DNA from: Saccharopolyspora_D taberi
GTDB lineage: Bacteria > Actinomycetota > Actinomycetes > Mycobacteriales > Pseudonocardiaceae
Reading direction: 5' to 3'
Assembly (NCBI RefSeq): GCF_039534165.1
Contig: NZ_BAAAUX010000011.1
Coordinates: forward strand, 686,404-750,403
Length of the DNA stretch: 64,000 nucleotides
Shown: in pieces, positions 24,605-33,122 of the stretch
How the letters are laid out: each line of letters starts with the position of its first letter
Numbering within the stretch: position 1 is the stretch's first letter
Made by a program: the position numbers and the translations under genes
Notes under the pieces: generated by a model
The model's input: only the letters and a program-made list of their open reading frames with translations
Database searches by the model: none
Told to the model about the DNA's origin: nothing

Positions 24605-25297
24605 TCAGTTGCCGACCGGTTCGGGCAGCGACGACACCAGCCGCCGCCGCACGTCGTCCAGGTCGGTGGCGATGTGGCTGGCCCCGGCCAGCGCGTCCTC
24701 GGCGGGCGGGTAGTCGGAGTTGGGGATGGCCACCACGGTCATGCCCGCGGCCGCTGCCGCGCGCAACCCGTTGCTGGAATCCTCCACCGCCAGGCACTCG
24801 GCCGCGTCCCGGCCGAGCTTGCCCGCGGCCGCCAGGTAGACGTCCGGGCTGGGCTTGCCGCTGGGCACCTCGGCGCTGGAGACGGTGGCGCTGAAGTAGT
24901 CGGTCAGGCCGTGCCGGTCGAGCACGGCGTCGATGAGCCGCCGCGGCGCCGAGGAAGCCAGCGCGATCGGCGCCCGCTGGGCGGTCTCGGTGACCATCGC
25001 GAAGGCGCCCGGCAGCAGCTCGATCTCACCGCCGTCGAGCGCGGCGATCATGCCGTCGACCACGATGCGCTCGGTCTCGGCCGCCGGCTCGGCGGCGTCG
25101 CTGAAGCGCGCGAGGAACTCCGACCACTCCGGCGCGCTCATGCCCTGGACCTGGCGGGTCTGCTCCGCGGTCCAGGTGCGCCCGCGGTCGGCGGCGAACG
25201 CCGTCCACATCCGCTCCCACAGGTGCTCGCTCTCGACCAGCACGCCGTCCATGTCGAAAACGACCGCGCGGTGCGCGCCCGTGCCGGGCTGCGTCAT
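24605..25297 (-). CDS. HAD-superfamily phosphatase/phosphomutase, subfamily IA
   Basis: A 230-residue HAD enzyme of the beta-phosphoglucomutase/sugar-phosphatase type. Motif I is VVFDMDGVLVESE (nucleophile Asp and acid/base Asp), motif II LASSAP, motif III Lys in PSGKPSPDVYL and motif IV VEDSSNGLRAA. The helical cap follows motif I. It is the first gene of the six-gene minus-strand operon and is 34 bp from the dehydrogenase. It may dephosphorylate a pathway intermediate or a misphosphorylated side product. I chose ATG 25297 (GAGG eight bases upstream) over a TTG at 25315. Confidence 0.88.
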   Translation of the reverse strand: MTQPGTGAHRAVVFDMDGVLVESEHLWERMWTAFAADRGRTWTAEQTRQVQGMSAPEWSEFLARFSDAAEPAAETERIVVDGMIAALDGGEIELLPGAFAMVTETAQRAPIALASSAPRRLIDAVLDRHGLTDYFSATVSSAEVPSGKPSPDVYLAAAGKLGRDAAECLAVEDSSNGLRAAAAAGMTVVAIPNSDYPPAEDALAGASHIATDLDDVRRRLVSSLPEPVGN

Positions 25298-25333
25298 GCC
25301 CTCAACCTCCCGCAATCCACTGATGACCCCAAA

Positions 25334-25352
25334 TTAACACTCATAGCGTTAA
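25334..25352. promoter_or_regulatory. AT-rich dyad between the operon and its DeoR gene
   Basis: TTAAC-N9-GTTAA lies in the 124-bp divergent intergenic region. Immediately beside it a second overlapping repeat pairs ACACT (25338-25342) with AGTGT (25352-25356). The low G+C against a 70% background marks it as a control site, most likely for the adjacent DeoR-type regulator. Confidence 0.6.
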
Positions 25353-25421
25353 GTGTCACTAGTCGAATGATAGTTGCCCGTGCCAATCACCGCCGCGCTC
25401 CGGACGAGGCAAGATGGCCCC

Positions 25422-26210
25422 ATGTCGTCCGCATCGAAGAAGCAGTCCCCGCGGCTCCAGCGCCAGCAGCAGATCGTCGACCACGTGGTCGCCAGCGGCT
25501 TCGCCAGCGCGGCCGAACTGTCGACGCTCACCGGGGTCAGCCTGATGACGGTGCACCGCGACCTCGACGACCTGGTGACCCGCGGCCTGCTGCGCAAGTT
25601 CCACGGCGGCGTCTCCGCCCAGCCCTCGACGGTGTTCGAGAGCAGCTCGGACTTCCGCCTGCACACCCACACCAGGGAGAAGGAGGCGCTGGGCGCCGAG
25701 GCGCTGAAGCTGGTCACCCCGGGGATGTCGGTCATGATCGACGACTCGACCACCGCGCTCACCCTGGCCCGCCTGCTGCCCGACGTCGGTCCGCTGACGG
25801 TGGTCAGCAACTACCGCCAGGTGCAGGAGGCGCTGCGCGAGGTGCCCGACATCAGGCTGATCGGCCTGGGCGGCGAGTACTCCCGCACGCACGACTCCTA
25901 CCTGGGGCTGCCGTGCCAGGAGATGGTCAGCAGCTTCTCGGTGGACATCGTGTTCCTGTCCACCTCGGCGATGAACGCGGAGATGACCTACCACCAGGAG
26001 CAGGAGATCGTGCTGGTCAAGCGGGCGATGCTGGACTCGGCGAGCACCCGGGTGCTGATGATGGACGCGAGCAAGGTCGGCCGGGCGGCGCTGCACCGCT
26101 TCGCCCCGGTCAGCGCCTTCGACCACGTCCTGCTGGCCGGGGAGTTCGACGCCGGCCTGGTGGAGGCCATGCGCGAGCACACCGACGTCCGGCAGGCCGC
26201 GCTGAGCTGA
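25422..26210 (+). CDS. DeoR/GlpR-family transcriptional regulator
   Basis: A 262-residue regulator. Residues about 10-65 form the DeoR winged helix (RLQRQQQIVDHVV, then LSTLTGVSLMTVHRDLDDLV and the wing KFHGGVS). The C-terminal two-thirds is the DeoRC sugar-phosphate-sensing domain, ISOCOT-fold, with IDDSTTALTLARLL and the DASKVGRAALHRF signature near the end. Members bind phosphorylated intermediates of the pathway they control. It diverges from the HAD-kinase-aldolase operon and precedes the polyol permease in the same direction; AT-rich dyads lie before both, so it is the probable repressor of the whole module. Confidence 0.92.
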   Translation: MSSASKKQSPRLQRQQQIVDHVVASGFASAAELSTLTGVSLMTVHRDLDDLVTRGLLRKFHGGVSAQPSTVFESSSDFRLHTHTREKEALGAEALKLVTPGMSVMIDDSTTALTLARLLPDVGPLTVVSNYRQVQEALREVPDIRLIGLGGEYSRTHDSYLGLPCQEMVSSFSVDIVFLSTSAMNAEMTYHQEQEIVLVKRAMLDSASTRVLMMDASKVGRAALHRFAPVSAFDHVLLAGEFDAGLVEAMREHTDVRQAALS

Positions 26211-26229
26211 CCTCCACATGACGAACGAA

Positions 26230-26258
26230 GAGATTTAACATGACTATTGATAAATCTC
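26230..26258. promoter_or_regulatory. AT-rich dyad upstream of the polyol permease
   Basis: GAGATTT (26230-26236) pairs perfectly with AAATCTC (26252-26258) across 15 bases, and weaker pairing continues outward to about 26221 and 26267. It contains TTAACA and TAA at the same spacing as the dyad at 25334-25352, so both may bind the DeoR-type protein. Confidence 0.6.
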
Positions 26259-26399
26259 GCTCGTCGTATGAACATGGTGCGCGACGTTAGCGAGCTCGAC
26301 GCCCGTCCAGCGCCATCTCAGCCCCGAGCGGCCACCTCCGCCCCGGTCCGGCGCTCCCCGGCCCCGAGCCGCATCAGCACCTCAACGTGGAGGTTTGGC

Positions 26400-27710
26400 G
26401 TGTCCACAGCCACTCCTACGGGATCCAGATCCCTGCTCGACCGGTGGGGTTTGCCGAAAGCGCTGGTCTACGGCTACATCGGCGTCCTGCTGTTCATGAT
26501 CGGTGATGGAGTCGAGTCCGGCTTCATCTCGCCCTACATGGCCGACCACGGCGCGGGCACCGACGTGCACGCCGGCTACGTGATCACCGTCTACGGCATC
26601 GCGGTGATGATCGCCTCCTGGTTCTCCGGCGCCCTGTCGGACGTGTGGGGTCCGCGCCGGGTCATGATCATCGGTTTCGTGATCTGGGTCGTCTTCGACG
26701 TCCTGTACCTGGTGTTCGCCCTGGGAACGCAGAACTACGTGCTGATGCTGGTGTTCTACGGCATCCGCGGGTTCGGCTATCCGCTGTTCGCCTTCGGCTT
26801 CCTGGTGTGGATCACCTCGACAGCACCCAGCGCTCGCCTCGGTGCGGCGGTCGGGTGGTTCTACTTCGCGTTCACCGGCGGCCTGCCCACCCTGGGTTCG
26901 CTGTGGGCGAGCTGGACCACGCCGTTCCTCGGCCAGCTCGGCACCCTGTGGTCGGCGCTGGTGCTGATCGGTCTCGGCGGCGTGTTCGCGCTGTTCGGGG
27001 TCAAGGAGCGCACCGGCTACCAGCGGCTGATCCCCGACGACGTCACGCTCGGCGAGAGCCTGGGCAACAGCGTCTCGGTGATCTGGACCCACCCCCGGGT
27101 CTTCGTCGGCTGCATCGTGCGGATCATCAACACCGCACCCGAGTTCGGCATGCTGGTGTTCCTGCCGCGGATCTTCTCCGACGGCCTCGGGTTCGGCGAG
27201 AGCAAGTGGCTGCAGCTGCTGGCGATCATCTACGGCACCAACATCGTGTTCAACCTGATCTTCGGCGTGGTCGGTGACAAGATCGGCTGGCGCAAGACGA
27301 TCGCGTCCTTCGGCGGGATCGGCTGTGCGATCAGCGTCGCGCTGCTGTACTTCATCCCGGTCTGGCTGGGCCCGGACTACTACTGGGCGGCGGTGCTGGT
27401 CGGCATGCTCTACGGCGCCACGCTCGCCGGTTTCGTCCCGATCTCGGCGCTGATCCCGTCGATGGCCCCGTCGAACAAGGGCGGTGCGATGGCGCTGCTG
27501 AACCTGGGTGCCGGTGGCGCGACGTTCGTCGGCCCCGCCATCGCCAGCCTGTTCTTCCCGCTGGTCGGCGCGGCGGGCGTGACGATCATCTTCGCCGCGC
27601 TCTACGTGGTGGCGGCGTTGCTGACCACGCTGCTGAAGCTGCCGAAGGACGCCGAGCAGGCGATCCAGCAGGGCAAGAGCCTGCAGGAGGTCGGCGCCGA
27701 CACGCGCTGA
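26400..27710 (+). CDS. MFS carrier of the polyol permease family
   Basis: A 436-residue 12-helix major facilitator. Its opening (WGLPKALVYGYIGVLLFMIG) and the later GIRGFGYPLFAFGFLVW match the ribitol/D-arabinitol permease family (RbtT/DalT type) very closely. It therefore probably imports a polyol or closely related sugar with H+. The frame is open back to 26247, but I chose GTG at 26400 because GGAGG lies six bases ahead and the upstream part is Pro/Ser/Arg-rich and crosses the operator. The 190-bp gap to the DeoR gene holds the operator dyad and an unusually long leader. A strong hairpin terminator follows. Confidence 0.9.
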   Translation: MSTATPTGSRSLLDRWGLPKALVYGYIGVLLFMIGDGVESGFISPYMADHGAGTDVHAGYVITVYGIAVMIASWFSGALSDVWGPRRVMIIGFVIWVVFDVLYLVFALGTQNYVLMLVFYGIRGFGYPLFAFGFLVWITSTAPSARLGAAVGWFYFAFTGGLPTLGSLWASWTTPFLGQLGTLWSALVLIGLGGVFALFGVKERTGYQRLIPDDVTLGESLGNSVSVIWTHPRVFVGCIVRIINTAPEFGMLVFLPRIFSDGLGFGESKWLQLLAIIYGTNIVFNLIFGVVGDKIGWRKTIASFGGIGCAISVALLYFIPVWLGPDYYWAAVLVGMLYGATLAGFVPISALIPSMAPSNKGGAMALLNLGAGGATFVGPAIASLFFPLVGAAGVTIIFAALYVVAALLTTLLKLPKDAEQAIQQGKSLQEVGADTR

Positions 27711-27721
27711 CCGCTTCACCT

Positions 27722-27757
27722 TCCGCCCGCGCCCTTTCCCCCAGGGGCGCGGGCGGA
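27722..27757. terminator. hairpin terminator between converging genes
   Basis: CCGCCCGCGCCC (27723-27734) pairs perfectly with 27745-27756 across a 10-base loop; flanking T and A extend the stem to 27722-27757. It follows the permease stop by 11 bases and can serve the opposing deacetylase operon. Confidence 0.8.
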
Positions 27758-27808
27758 TTCCCATGCTCCCGTCGTCCCGTGCGGTGACCAGGAAACGACC
27801 GTCCTGGG

Positions 27809-29485
27809 TCAGCGCGGGCAGGCCTGTCGCGTCTGTCCCTCCAGTACGTGTCGCGTCCCCGTCATCGGTTCGAGAACCGTTGCGGTACCGCCGGAATCTC
27901 GGAACGCCAGCATCGGGACGTCAGCGGAGTCGACCGCCAGCACCGGGTCGGACAGCGCCGAAGCGTCGACGGACACCAGCCGTTCCCAGCCGACCCGCTC
28001 GGCGAGCACCACGACACGGCCGGAGGCCACCTCCCGGAAAGCCGCGAACCCGAACCCACCGGGCGAACGCGCAACCGCTACCCCACCCGAAGGCCGGAAC
28101 TTCTCCGGTGGGGCAACCAGTTCGAAGCGACCGGCCTGCCGCCAGTGCAGCAGCCCGGAGCGTGCGGTCGCGAAGACGTGCAGAGCCGCTTGGCTGTCCA
28201 GCGTGATCGCGATCTGGTCGGCAAGCTCGGCGCCACCGATGTCGACCCAACCCGATCCCTGATCAACACTGACTCCGCCTCGGCCGTTCCGCACAGCGAC
28301 AACAACACCGGCCTGACCGGCGATCACCGCAGGCGGACCGACGTGCGTCACCCCGCCGCCGGGTGGACGCCCGAGATTGACCCACCGCTGCCAGCGCCCC
28401 GAAAGATCCTGCCGATTCAGGAAGATCTCACCGGTTCCGCTCGCCTGCACCGCCAGCACCAAGGCTCCCGAAGGACCAGGTGCCAGCACTGGCGACCCTT
28501 CAAGCGGGACGAACCCGGGCGTGCTCACGACGCGGTTCCCGACATGGACCCGCTGACCCGAGACGAACGCGAACACCGGTCTGCCACGGATGTCCGTCGC
28601 AGCCCACGCCGGACTTCGGGGCCATCGAAGGCGCATGCTGCGCAACCACGTCGCATACGGGTCAAGCATGCTCACGACAGGATCGTGGACGGCGTATCTG
28701 CCAAAGGTTTCCCGTTTCTCAGCAACGAGATTCCCTGGAAGATTCATTGGAGAGTCCGCGATGTTGTAGTCACGGTAGCGGTAGGTGTGCGTACGGCGGT
28801 TCCCGAGCGCCGCCATCGCGAACCGCGCGGTCATCACGTGGTCAGGATGATTGAAATGCGGCTCCCACTGCGGCTGGTACCGAGGATCGGGCTCCGGGTC
28901 GTGTGTCCGGAGCACCGTCGGCGCGAACCGCTCATACAGGTCGGCAAGCATGCTGATCACCTCTTGTCTGTCGTATGTGGAACTTCTGGTCAACGCGGAA
29001 CCATTCGGCACCAACGTGTTCACCCGACTGCGGCCGTCCTGCCACATCCGGGTCAGCGCGTGACGGCCTCCGACCGCCGCTGGGTCGTTGTCGTCGGGCA
29101 GGTTGACGAACACCAGCCGTATCTCGGGCCGTGCGCGCAGGGACGCGATCTCCACAACGTGCCGACCGCGCAGCACCGTTTCCAAGCGGTCCCAGTCGTC
29201 CGCCACTCCGGCCATCTGCGCGAAAGCGGCTCTGGTCCCGGCCTGCCGCTGGGCGGCGTATTGATCGGCCGGACGCACGTCACTCTCGCCTGCGGTCAGG
29301 TAGATGCTTGTGACCGCCGCACCCGACCGAATCGCGATCTGGACATCGGGATTCATGAACAGGATGTCGTCGTCAGGATGCGCAACCACCTGCACATGAC
29401 TTCGTTCCGGCGCCGCAGCACTCGCTCTTCCCTGCACGAGCGCAGCGACAACCAGCAGCAGAACCGTCGCACGCAGAATCAGCAC
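27809..29485 (-). CDS. secreted PIG-L-family deacetylase with propeller-like C-terminus
   Basis: A 558-residue exported enzyme. Residues 1-24 are a signal peptide. The PIG-L/LmbE zinc site is seen as AHPDDDILFM (residues 34-43) and the later HFNHPDHVMTARF, about 190 residues on. PIG-L enzymes remove N-acetyl groups from GlcNAc conjugates. From about residue 300 to the end, short repeating beta-strand segments (for example RWQRWVNLGRPPGG, GRFELVAPPE) look like a sialidase- or lectin-type propeller. GTG at 29485 has AGGAGG seven bases ahead and overlaps the upstream gene's stop; the longer frame to 29563 lies within that gene. Last gene of a three-gene envelope operon. Confidence 0.85.
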   Translation of the reverse strand: MLILRATVLLLVVAALVQGRASAAAPERSHVQVVAHPDDDILFMNPDVQIAIRSGAAVTSIYLTAGESDVRPADQYAAQRQAGTRAAFAQMAGVADDWDRLETVLRGRHVVEIASLRARPEIRLVFVNLPDDNDPAAVGGRHALTRMWQDGRSRVNTLVPNGSALTRSSTYDRQEVISMLADLYERFAPTVLRTHDPEPDPRYQPQWEPHFNHPDHVMTARFAMAALGNRRTHTYRYRDYNIADSPMNLPGNLVAEKRETFGRYAVHDPVVSMLDPYATWLRSMRLRWPRSPAWAATDIRGRPVFAFVSGQRVHVGNRVVSTPGFVPLEGSPVLAPGPSGALVLAVQASGTGEIFLNRQDLSGRWQRWVNLGRPPGGGVTHVGPPAVIAGQAGVVVAVRNGRGGVSVDQGSGWVDIGGAELADQIAITLDSQAALHVFATARSGLLHWRQAGRFELVAPPEKFRPSGGVAVARSPGGFGFAAFREVASGRVVVLAERVGWERLVSVDASALSDPVLAVDSADVPMLAFRDSGGTATVLEPMTGTRHVLEGQTRQACPR

Positions 29486-31977
29486 GGCAGCCTCCTGCGG
29501 ATCGGTAGCGACAGGAACGCGGCGAGCCCCGCGCCCAGGCCGGCCAGCAGTGCTCCGAGCCAAGCTCCAGGCGGGTTCCAGCTGATCCGCAGCACACCGG
29601 CAGCACGACCGGGCGGGACGTTGACCTTGAGCAAGCCCGCCGAGGTCGCGGCGGTTGGAACCTCGCGACCATCCACAGTGGCCTCGTAGCCGGGCCAGGC
29701 GAGGCGTGCGAAGAAGATCTCGCCGCCACTCCCCTGGTCGCGTCGGAATCGCACGGTCTCCGCTTGCCCCTTGTCGAGATCGTCCAGGGGTTGGACACCA
29801 CGTGCAGCGCTCAGCCGCCCCTTCTGCCAGGGAGACGGGGAATCACGGCGGAGCACGGTGACGTCGGCGTTTCGCTCGGACAGCGACCAACCGGCCGGTG
29901 GCGCCGACACCTCGGTGAGACTCCGCTGCACCACAATCTTGTCGATCTTGAGTTGGTCGGCCAGGACGAACCCGGTCTCGTCGGCCACCCACAGCCTCGG
30001 ATAGGCTGAGGCACACGTCGAACCGTTGTAGCTCAAGCACAATCGCTCGTGCAGCGCTCGGTAACCAATACCGGTGTAGGCCGAGAGACTGCGAACGCCA
30101 GCGACCGCCGGCATGTTGCCGAACAGCAGATGGCGCCACGGTCGCCGGGACTCGATGTCCGCGCCGGGAATCCGTTCGAACTGGGCGATCTGCGCGACCG
30201 TTCCGCGATCACCGGAGAACTGGGAGCGCAGTTCACCGACATCTGTGGGGAAGTTGTAAGTCGCGACATCCCGGTTCGCCGGGAACCACCAGATCTGCAG
30301 TACGAGCATGAGCACCGTCCCGAACTGGAGCACTGCTGCACGCACCTGCGAACTGCGAGAGACGAGCACCAAACTCACCAAGAGGAAAATCGCGCCGAGA
30401 GACACGAGATGCTTGACCGACTGCGATGGCCATGCGGCAAACGACAGGTAGGCACATCCCAGCAATGCACCGGCGGTCCAGAAGGTCCGCTGCCGGAAGT
30501 GGCTGGTGCGCACGCCGAAGGACAACACCACCGCGAACAGCACGGCCACGGCCAGGTGCAGAACCGCGATGTGCCGCAACGGCCAGCGGAACAGCCACGC
30601 GTTCGACGGTCCGAGGCACAGGAGGAAATAGCACGCCGCCACCGCGACCGGAGCGGCGCAACGCCGCCACTCGCGAACTGCGGATCGCCAGTTCAGCCAG
30701 GGCAGCAGCGGCACCACGAACCACGCGAGGTAGGTCGTGGGCACTGTCATCCGGAACGAACCGAAGGACAGGATCTGCGGCACGAAACTCGGCATGCTGA
30801 TGTTGATCAGATCTCCGATGCCGGGAACGAGCCTGCCGACGTTGAACAGCTCCAACCCCGACCGCCAGCTCACCGAGCCGGTGAGCACCAGCGGCAGGAA
30901 GATCAGGGGAACAACGAGCGCGACGGCCACTCCGGTTCCCAGGATGCGGTGTAGCGCGACGGTTTTCCCGATCACGGACTCGATCAACAGGCCGGCGAAC
31001 ACGAAGCACATCGCAAGCACGCCGTACGGGTCCCCGGCTGATGCGCACAGGAAGCAGAAGATCCAAGGCACGAACACCGGGAACTTTCCGCGGCCCATGC
31101 GTCGCAGCGACCACCAGACCCACGGGATCCATGCCAGTCCCAGGAGTCCGCCCGCCCAGCTGGCGGCTTGGAAGTACAGCACGAATCCCGAGACCGGGAA
31201 CGCCGTTCCAAGCACCGACGCGGCGGCCCGCGAAGCGCCGTACTCGCGGCACAGCAGGTAGGTGCCCACTCCGAGGATGACGAGGAACTGCGTCTTGATC
31301 ACGGTCGCGGCGACGGCCAGGTCACTGATCCCCACCACCAGCAGGAAGTCGAGGAGGTTCACCGGATTCCAGATGCCGAACAGCGACTCCGCCGCGAGGT
31401 TCCCGCCCATCCACAGGTCCGCGTCCAACGCCAACGGCCACTCCCCGGCGAGCAGGCGCTGCCCGAGCCGATGCCACATCGGCAGGAACTGCGCGGCGCT
31501 GTCGTCCCAGAAGTAGAACGCGGGATTCACCAGCACCGGAACCTGCGCCAGCAATGCCACCAGCACCCCGACCAGCCCGGCCCCGAGCAGGTCGCCGTGC
31601 GGCCTGTGGGTCAGTGCCGCCCGGCTCAACGTGAAGGTCACCGGGAGCACGAGGAGACCACCGAGGATCGGCGCCACCACCGGGCTGACACCGAAACCTG
31701 CCACGAGCACGCCGACCGCCGCGGTGCTCAGCCCAAGCGTGGCCAACCCGCACACGGGGTACAGCGCGAACGAACGCGCGGCGGGAACGACTCCGAAGGT
31801 GAAGCGGCAGTTGAGCACGTAGGAGCAGATCATCGCCACCGCAGTCGCGATGACGTGCGCGACGACGAACGGCAGCAGCGTCCAGAGCCCGAGGTACACC
31901 GCGCAATGCACCCCGGTGTTCGCCGCGCCCACGGCTGCGAAGCGCAGCACCCGGTTGCGCGTGATCTGCTCCCACAT
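29479..31977 (-). CDS. GtrA-YfhO fusion: GtrA-like flippase domain joined to large membrane protein
   Basis: An 832-residue membrane protein. Residues about 1-125 are a complete GtrA domain (four helices, opening MWEQITRNRVLRFAAVGAAN). GtrA proteins are thought to flip lipid-linked sugars. The remainder has about ten more helices and an acidic first loop (FYFWDDSAAQFLPMWHRL), followed by a soluble C-terminal domain of about 230 residues; this is the layout of YfhO-like/GT-C-type sugar transferases. So one chain may flip a lipid-linked sugar and transfer it outside. It lies 24 bp after the GtrB-like gene, and overlaps the deacetylase start. Confidence 0.8.
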   Translation of the reverse strand: MWEQITRNRVLRFAAVGAANTGVHCAVYLGLWTLLPFVVAHVIATAVAMICSYVLNCRFTFGVVPAARSFALYPVCGLATLGLSTAAVGVLVAGFGVSPVVAPILGGLLVLPVTFTLSRAALTHRPHGDLLGAGLVGVLVALLAQVPVLVNPAFYFWDDSAAQFLPMWHRLGQRLLAGEWPLALDADLWMGGNLAAESLFGIWNPVNLLDFLLVVGISDLAVAATVIKTQFLVILGVGTYLLCREYGASRAAASVLGTAFPVSGFVLYFQAASWAGGLLGLAWIPWVWWSLRRMGRGKFPVFVPWIFCFLCASAGDPYGVLAMCFVFAGLLIESVIGKTVALHRILGTGVAVALVVPLIFLPLVLTGSVSWRSGLELFNVGRLVPGIGDLINISMPSFVPQILSFGSFRMTVPTTYLAWFVVPLLPWLNWRSAVREWRRCAAPVAVAACYFLLCLGPSNAWLFRWPLRHIAVLHLAVAVLFAVVLSFGVRTSHFRQRTFWTAGALLGCAYLSFAAWPSQSVKHLVSLGAIFLLVSLVLVSRSSQVRAAVLQFGTVLMLVLQIWWFPANRDVATYNFPTDVGELRSQFSGDRGTVAQIAQFERIPGADIESRRPWRHLLFGNMPAVAGVRSLSAYTGIGYRALHERLCLSYNGSTCASAYPRLWVADETGFVLADQLKIDKIVVQRSLTEVSAPPAGWSLSERNADVTVLRRDSPSPWQKGRLSAARGVQPLDDLDKGQAETVRFRRDQGSGGEIFFARLAWPGYEATVDGREVPTAATSAGLLKVNVPPGRAAGVLRISWNPPGAWLGALLAGLGAGLAAFLSLPIRRRLPC

Positions 31978-32001
31978 GGCTTCTCCCTGGAAAAGTCCCC
32001 G

Positions 32002-32970
32002 TCATCCCACCCGGGAAACGGACTTCAAGCGCTGCTGCCGAACCGGCATGAGTTCCGGCCCTGACTCCTTCACGAAGAAGTGCGGTCGCCGCTTCACTTC
32101 GAGGTAGATCCGGCCGAGGTACTCACCGATCACACCGAGGAACAGCAACTGCATTCCGCCGAGCACCGCGACTCCCGCCACCAGCGTTGTGTAGCCGGGA
32201 ATCCGTTCTCCGCCGCTCAGCGCACCGAGGACTACATGTCCGACGTAGCCGCACGACAACACCGCCGCGAACAGGCCGAGGTAGATCGACAGCCGCAGTG
32301 GTTTGTTGTTGAACGACAGCAAGCCGTCGATGCCGTAGTTCACCAGCTTCCCGACAGACCACTTCGAACGCCCCGACTGCCTGGTGACGTTCCGGAACGA
32401 CACTGCGGCCGTGTCGAACCCGATCCAGGAGAACAGTCCCTTCGAGAACCTGTTGCACTCCCGCAAGGACAGCACCGCGTCGACCGCTCGTCGCGACAGC
32501 ACGCGGAAATCCCCTGCCCCGTCTTGGACGTTGACGTCGGCCAGGCGGTTGAGGAGCCGGTAGTACAGCCGCGACACCATCGAGCGCAGCAGTGGCTCAC
32601 CTCGTCTGTCCCGGCGTGCCACGACCTGGTCGTACCCGGACTCCAGCAGCGGGAGCATGCGGTGGAGCAGCTCCGGTGGGTGCTGGAGATCGGCGTCCAT
32701 GATGGCTATCCGGTCGCCGCGAGCGTGCCGCAGTCCCGCCAGGATCGCCGATTCCTTGCCGAAGTTCCGGCTCAGCGAGACGTAGCGGACGCCGGTCTCG
32801 ACAGCCGACCACCGGCGGACCTCCTCCAGCGTCCGGTCCGTGCTCCCGTCGTCGACGAGGATCACTTCGCGATCCTGCGCGATTCCGGGCAGCACTGACG
32901 CCAGTGCGTCACGAAGCCGTGGCAGGGTCCGTTCTTCGTTGAAGCACGGAATCACGACGGAGAGAAACAT
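32002..32970 (-). CDS. GtrB/DPM1-like glycosyltransferase, GT2 family
   Basis: A 322-residue membrane-anchored GT2 enzyme that would load a sugar from a nucleotide donor onto polyprenyl phosphate on the cytoplasmic side. The N-terminal catalytic domain shows SVVIPCFNEERTLP, LVDDGSTDRT, the metal site IMDADLQHPPE and the QSGRSKWSVGKL acceptor loop. Two C-terminal helices (about residues 230-250 and 265-290) anchor it. With the GtrA-YfhO fusion and the PIG-L deacetylase it forms a three-gene operon, probably for decorating a cell-envelope glycan. The sugar is unknown; GlcNAc would suit the deacetylase. Confidence 0.9.
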   Translation of the reverse strand: MFLSVVIPCFNEERTLPRLRDALASVLPGIAQDREVILVDDGSTDRTLEEVRRWSAVETGVRYVSLSRNFGKESAILAGLRHARGDRIAIMDADLQHPPELLHRMLPLLESGYDQVVARRDRRGEPLLRSMVSRLYYRLLNRLADVNVQDGAGDFRVLSRRAVDAVLSLRECNRFSKGLFSWIGFDTAAVSFRNVTRQSGRSKWSVGKLVNYGIDGLLSFNNKPLRLSIYLGLFAAVLSCGYVGHVVLGALSGGERIPGYTTLVAGVAVLGGMQLLFLGVIGEYLGRIYLEVKRRPHFFVKESGPELMPVRQQRLKSVSRVG

Positions 32971-33030
32971 GGCTCGGCTCTCATCCAGGTTCGGTCCGCG
33001 ATGCGCGGGCAGGTCTTCCGGTCGAAATCG

Positions 33031-33036
33031 ACCCTA
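33031..33036 (-). promoter_or_regulatory. -10-like box upstream of the glycosyltransferase operon
   Basis: On the minus strand TAGGGT lies about 60 bases before the GtrB-like ATG, with a short dyad TCGGGC-N6-GCCCGA (33047-33064) near its -35 region. The dyad could equally be a terminator of the GH43 gene upstream. Confidence 0.35.
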
Positions 33037-33122
33037 GGGACCGCCCATCGGGCACCCCCGCCCGACACACCGACGCGTACTCCTGTCAGGAGAATCCGCC
33101 GAGACCTGCTACACGCCGAACC

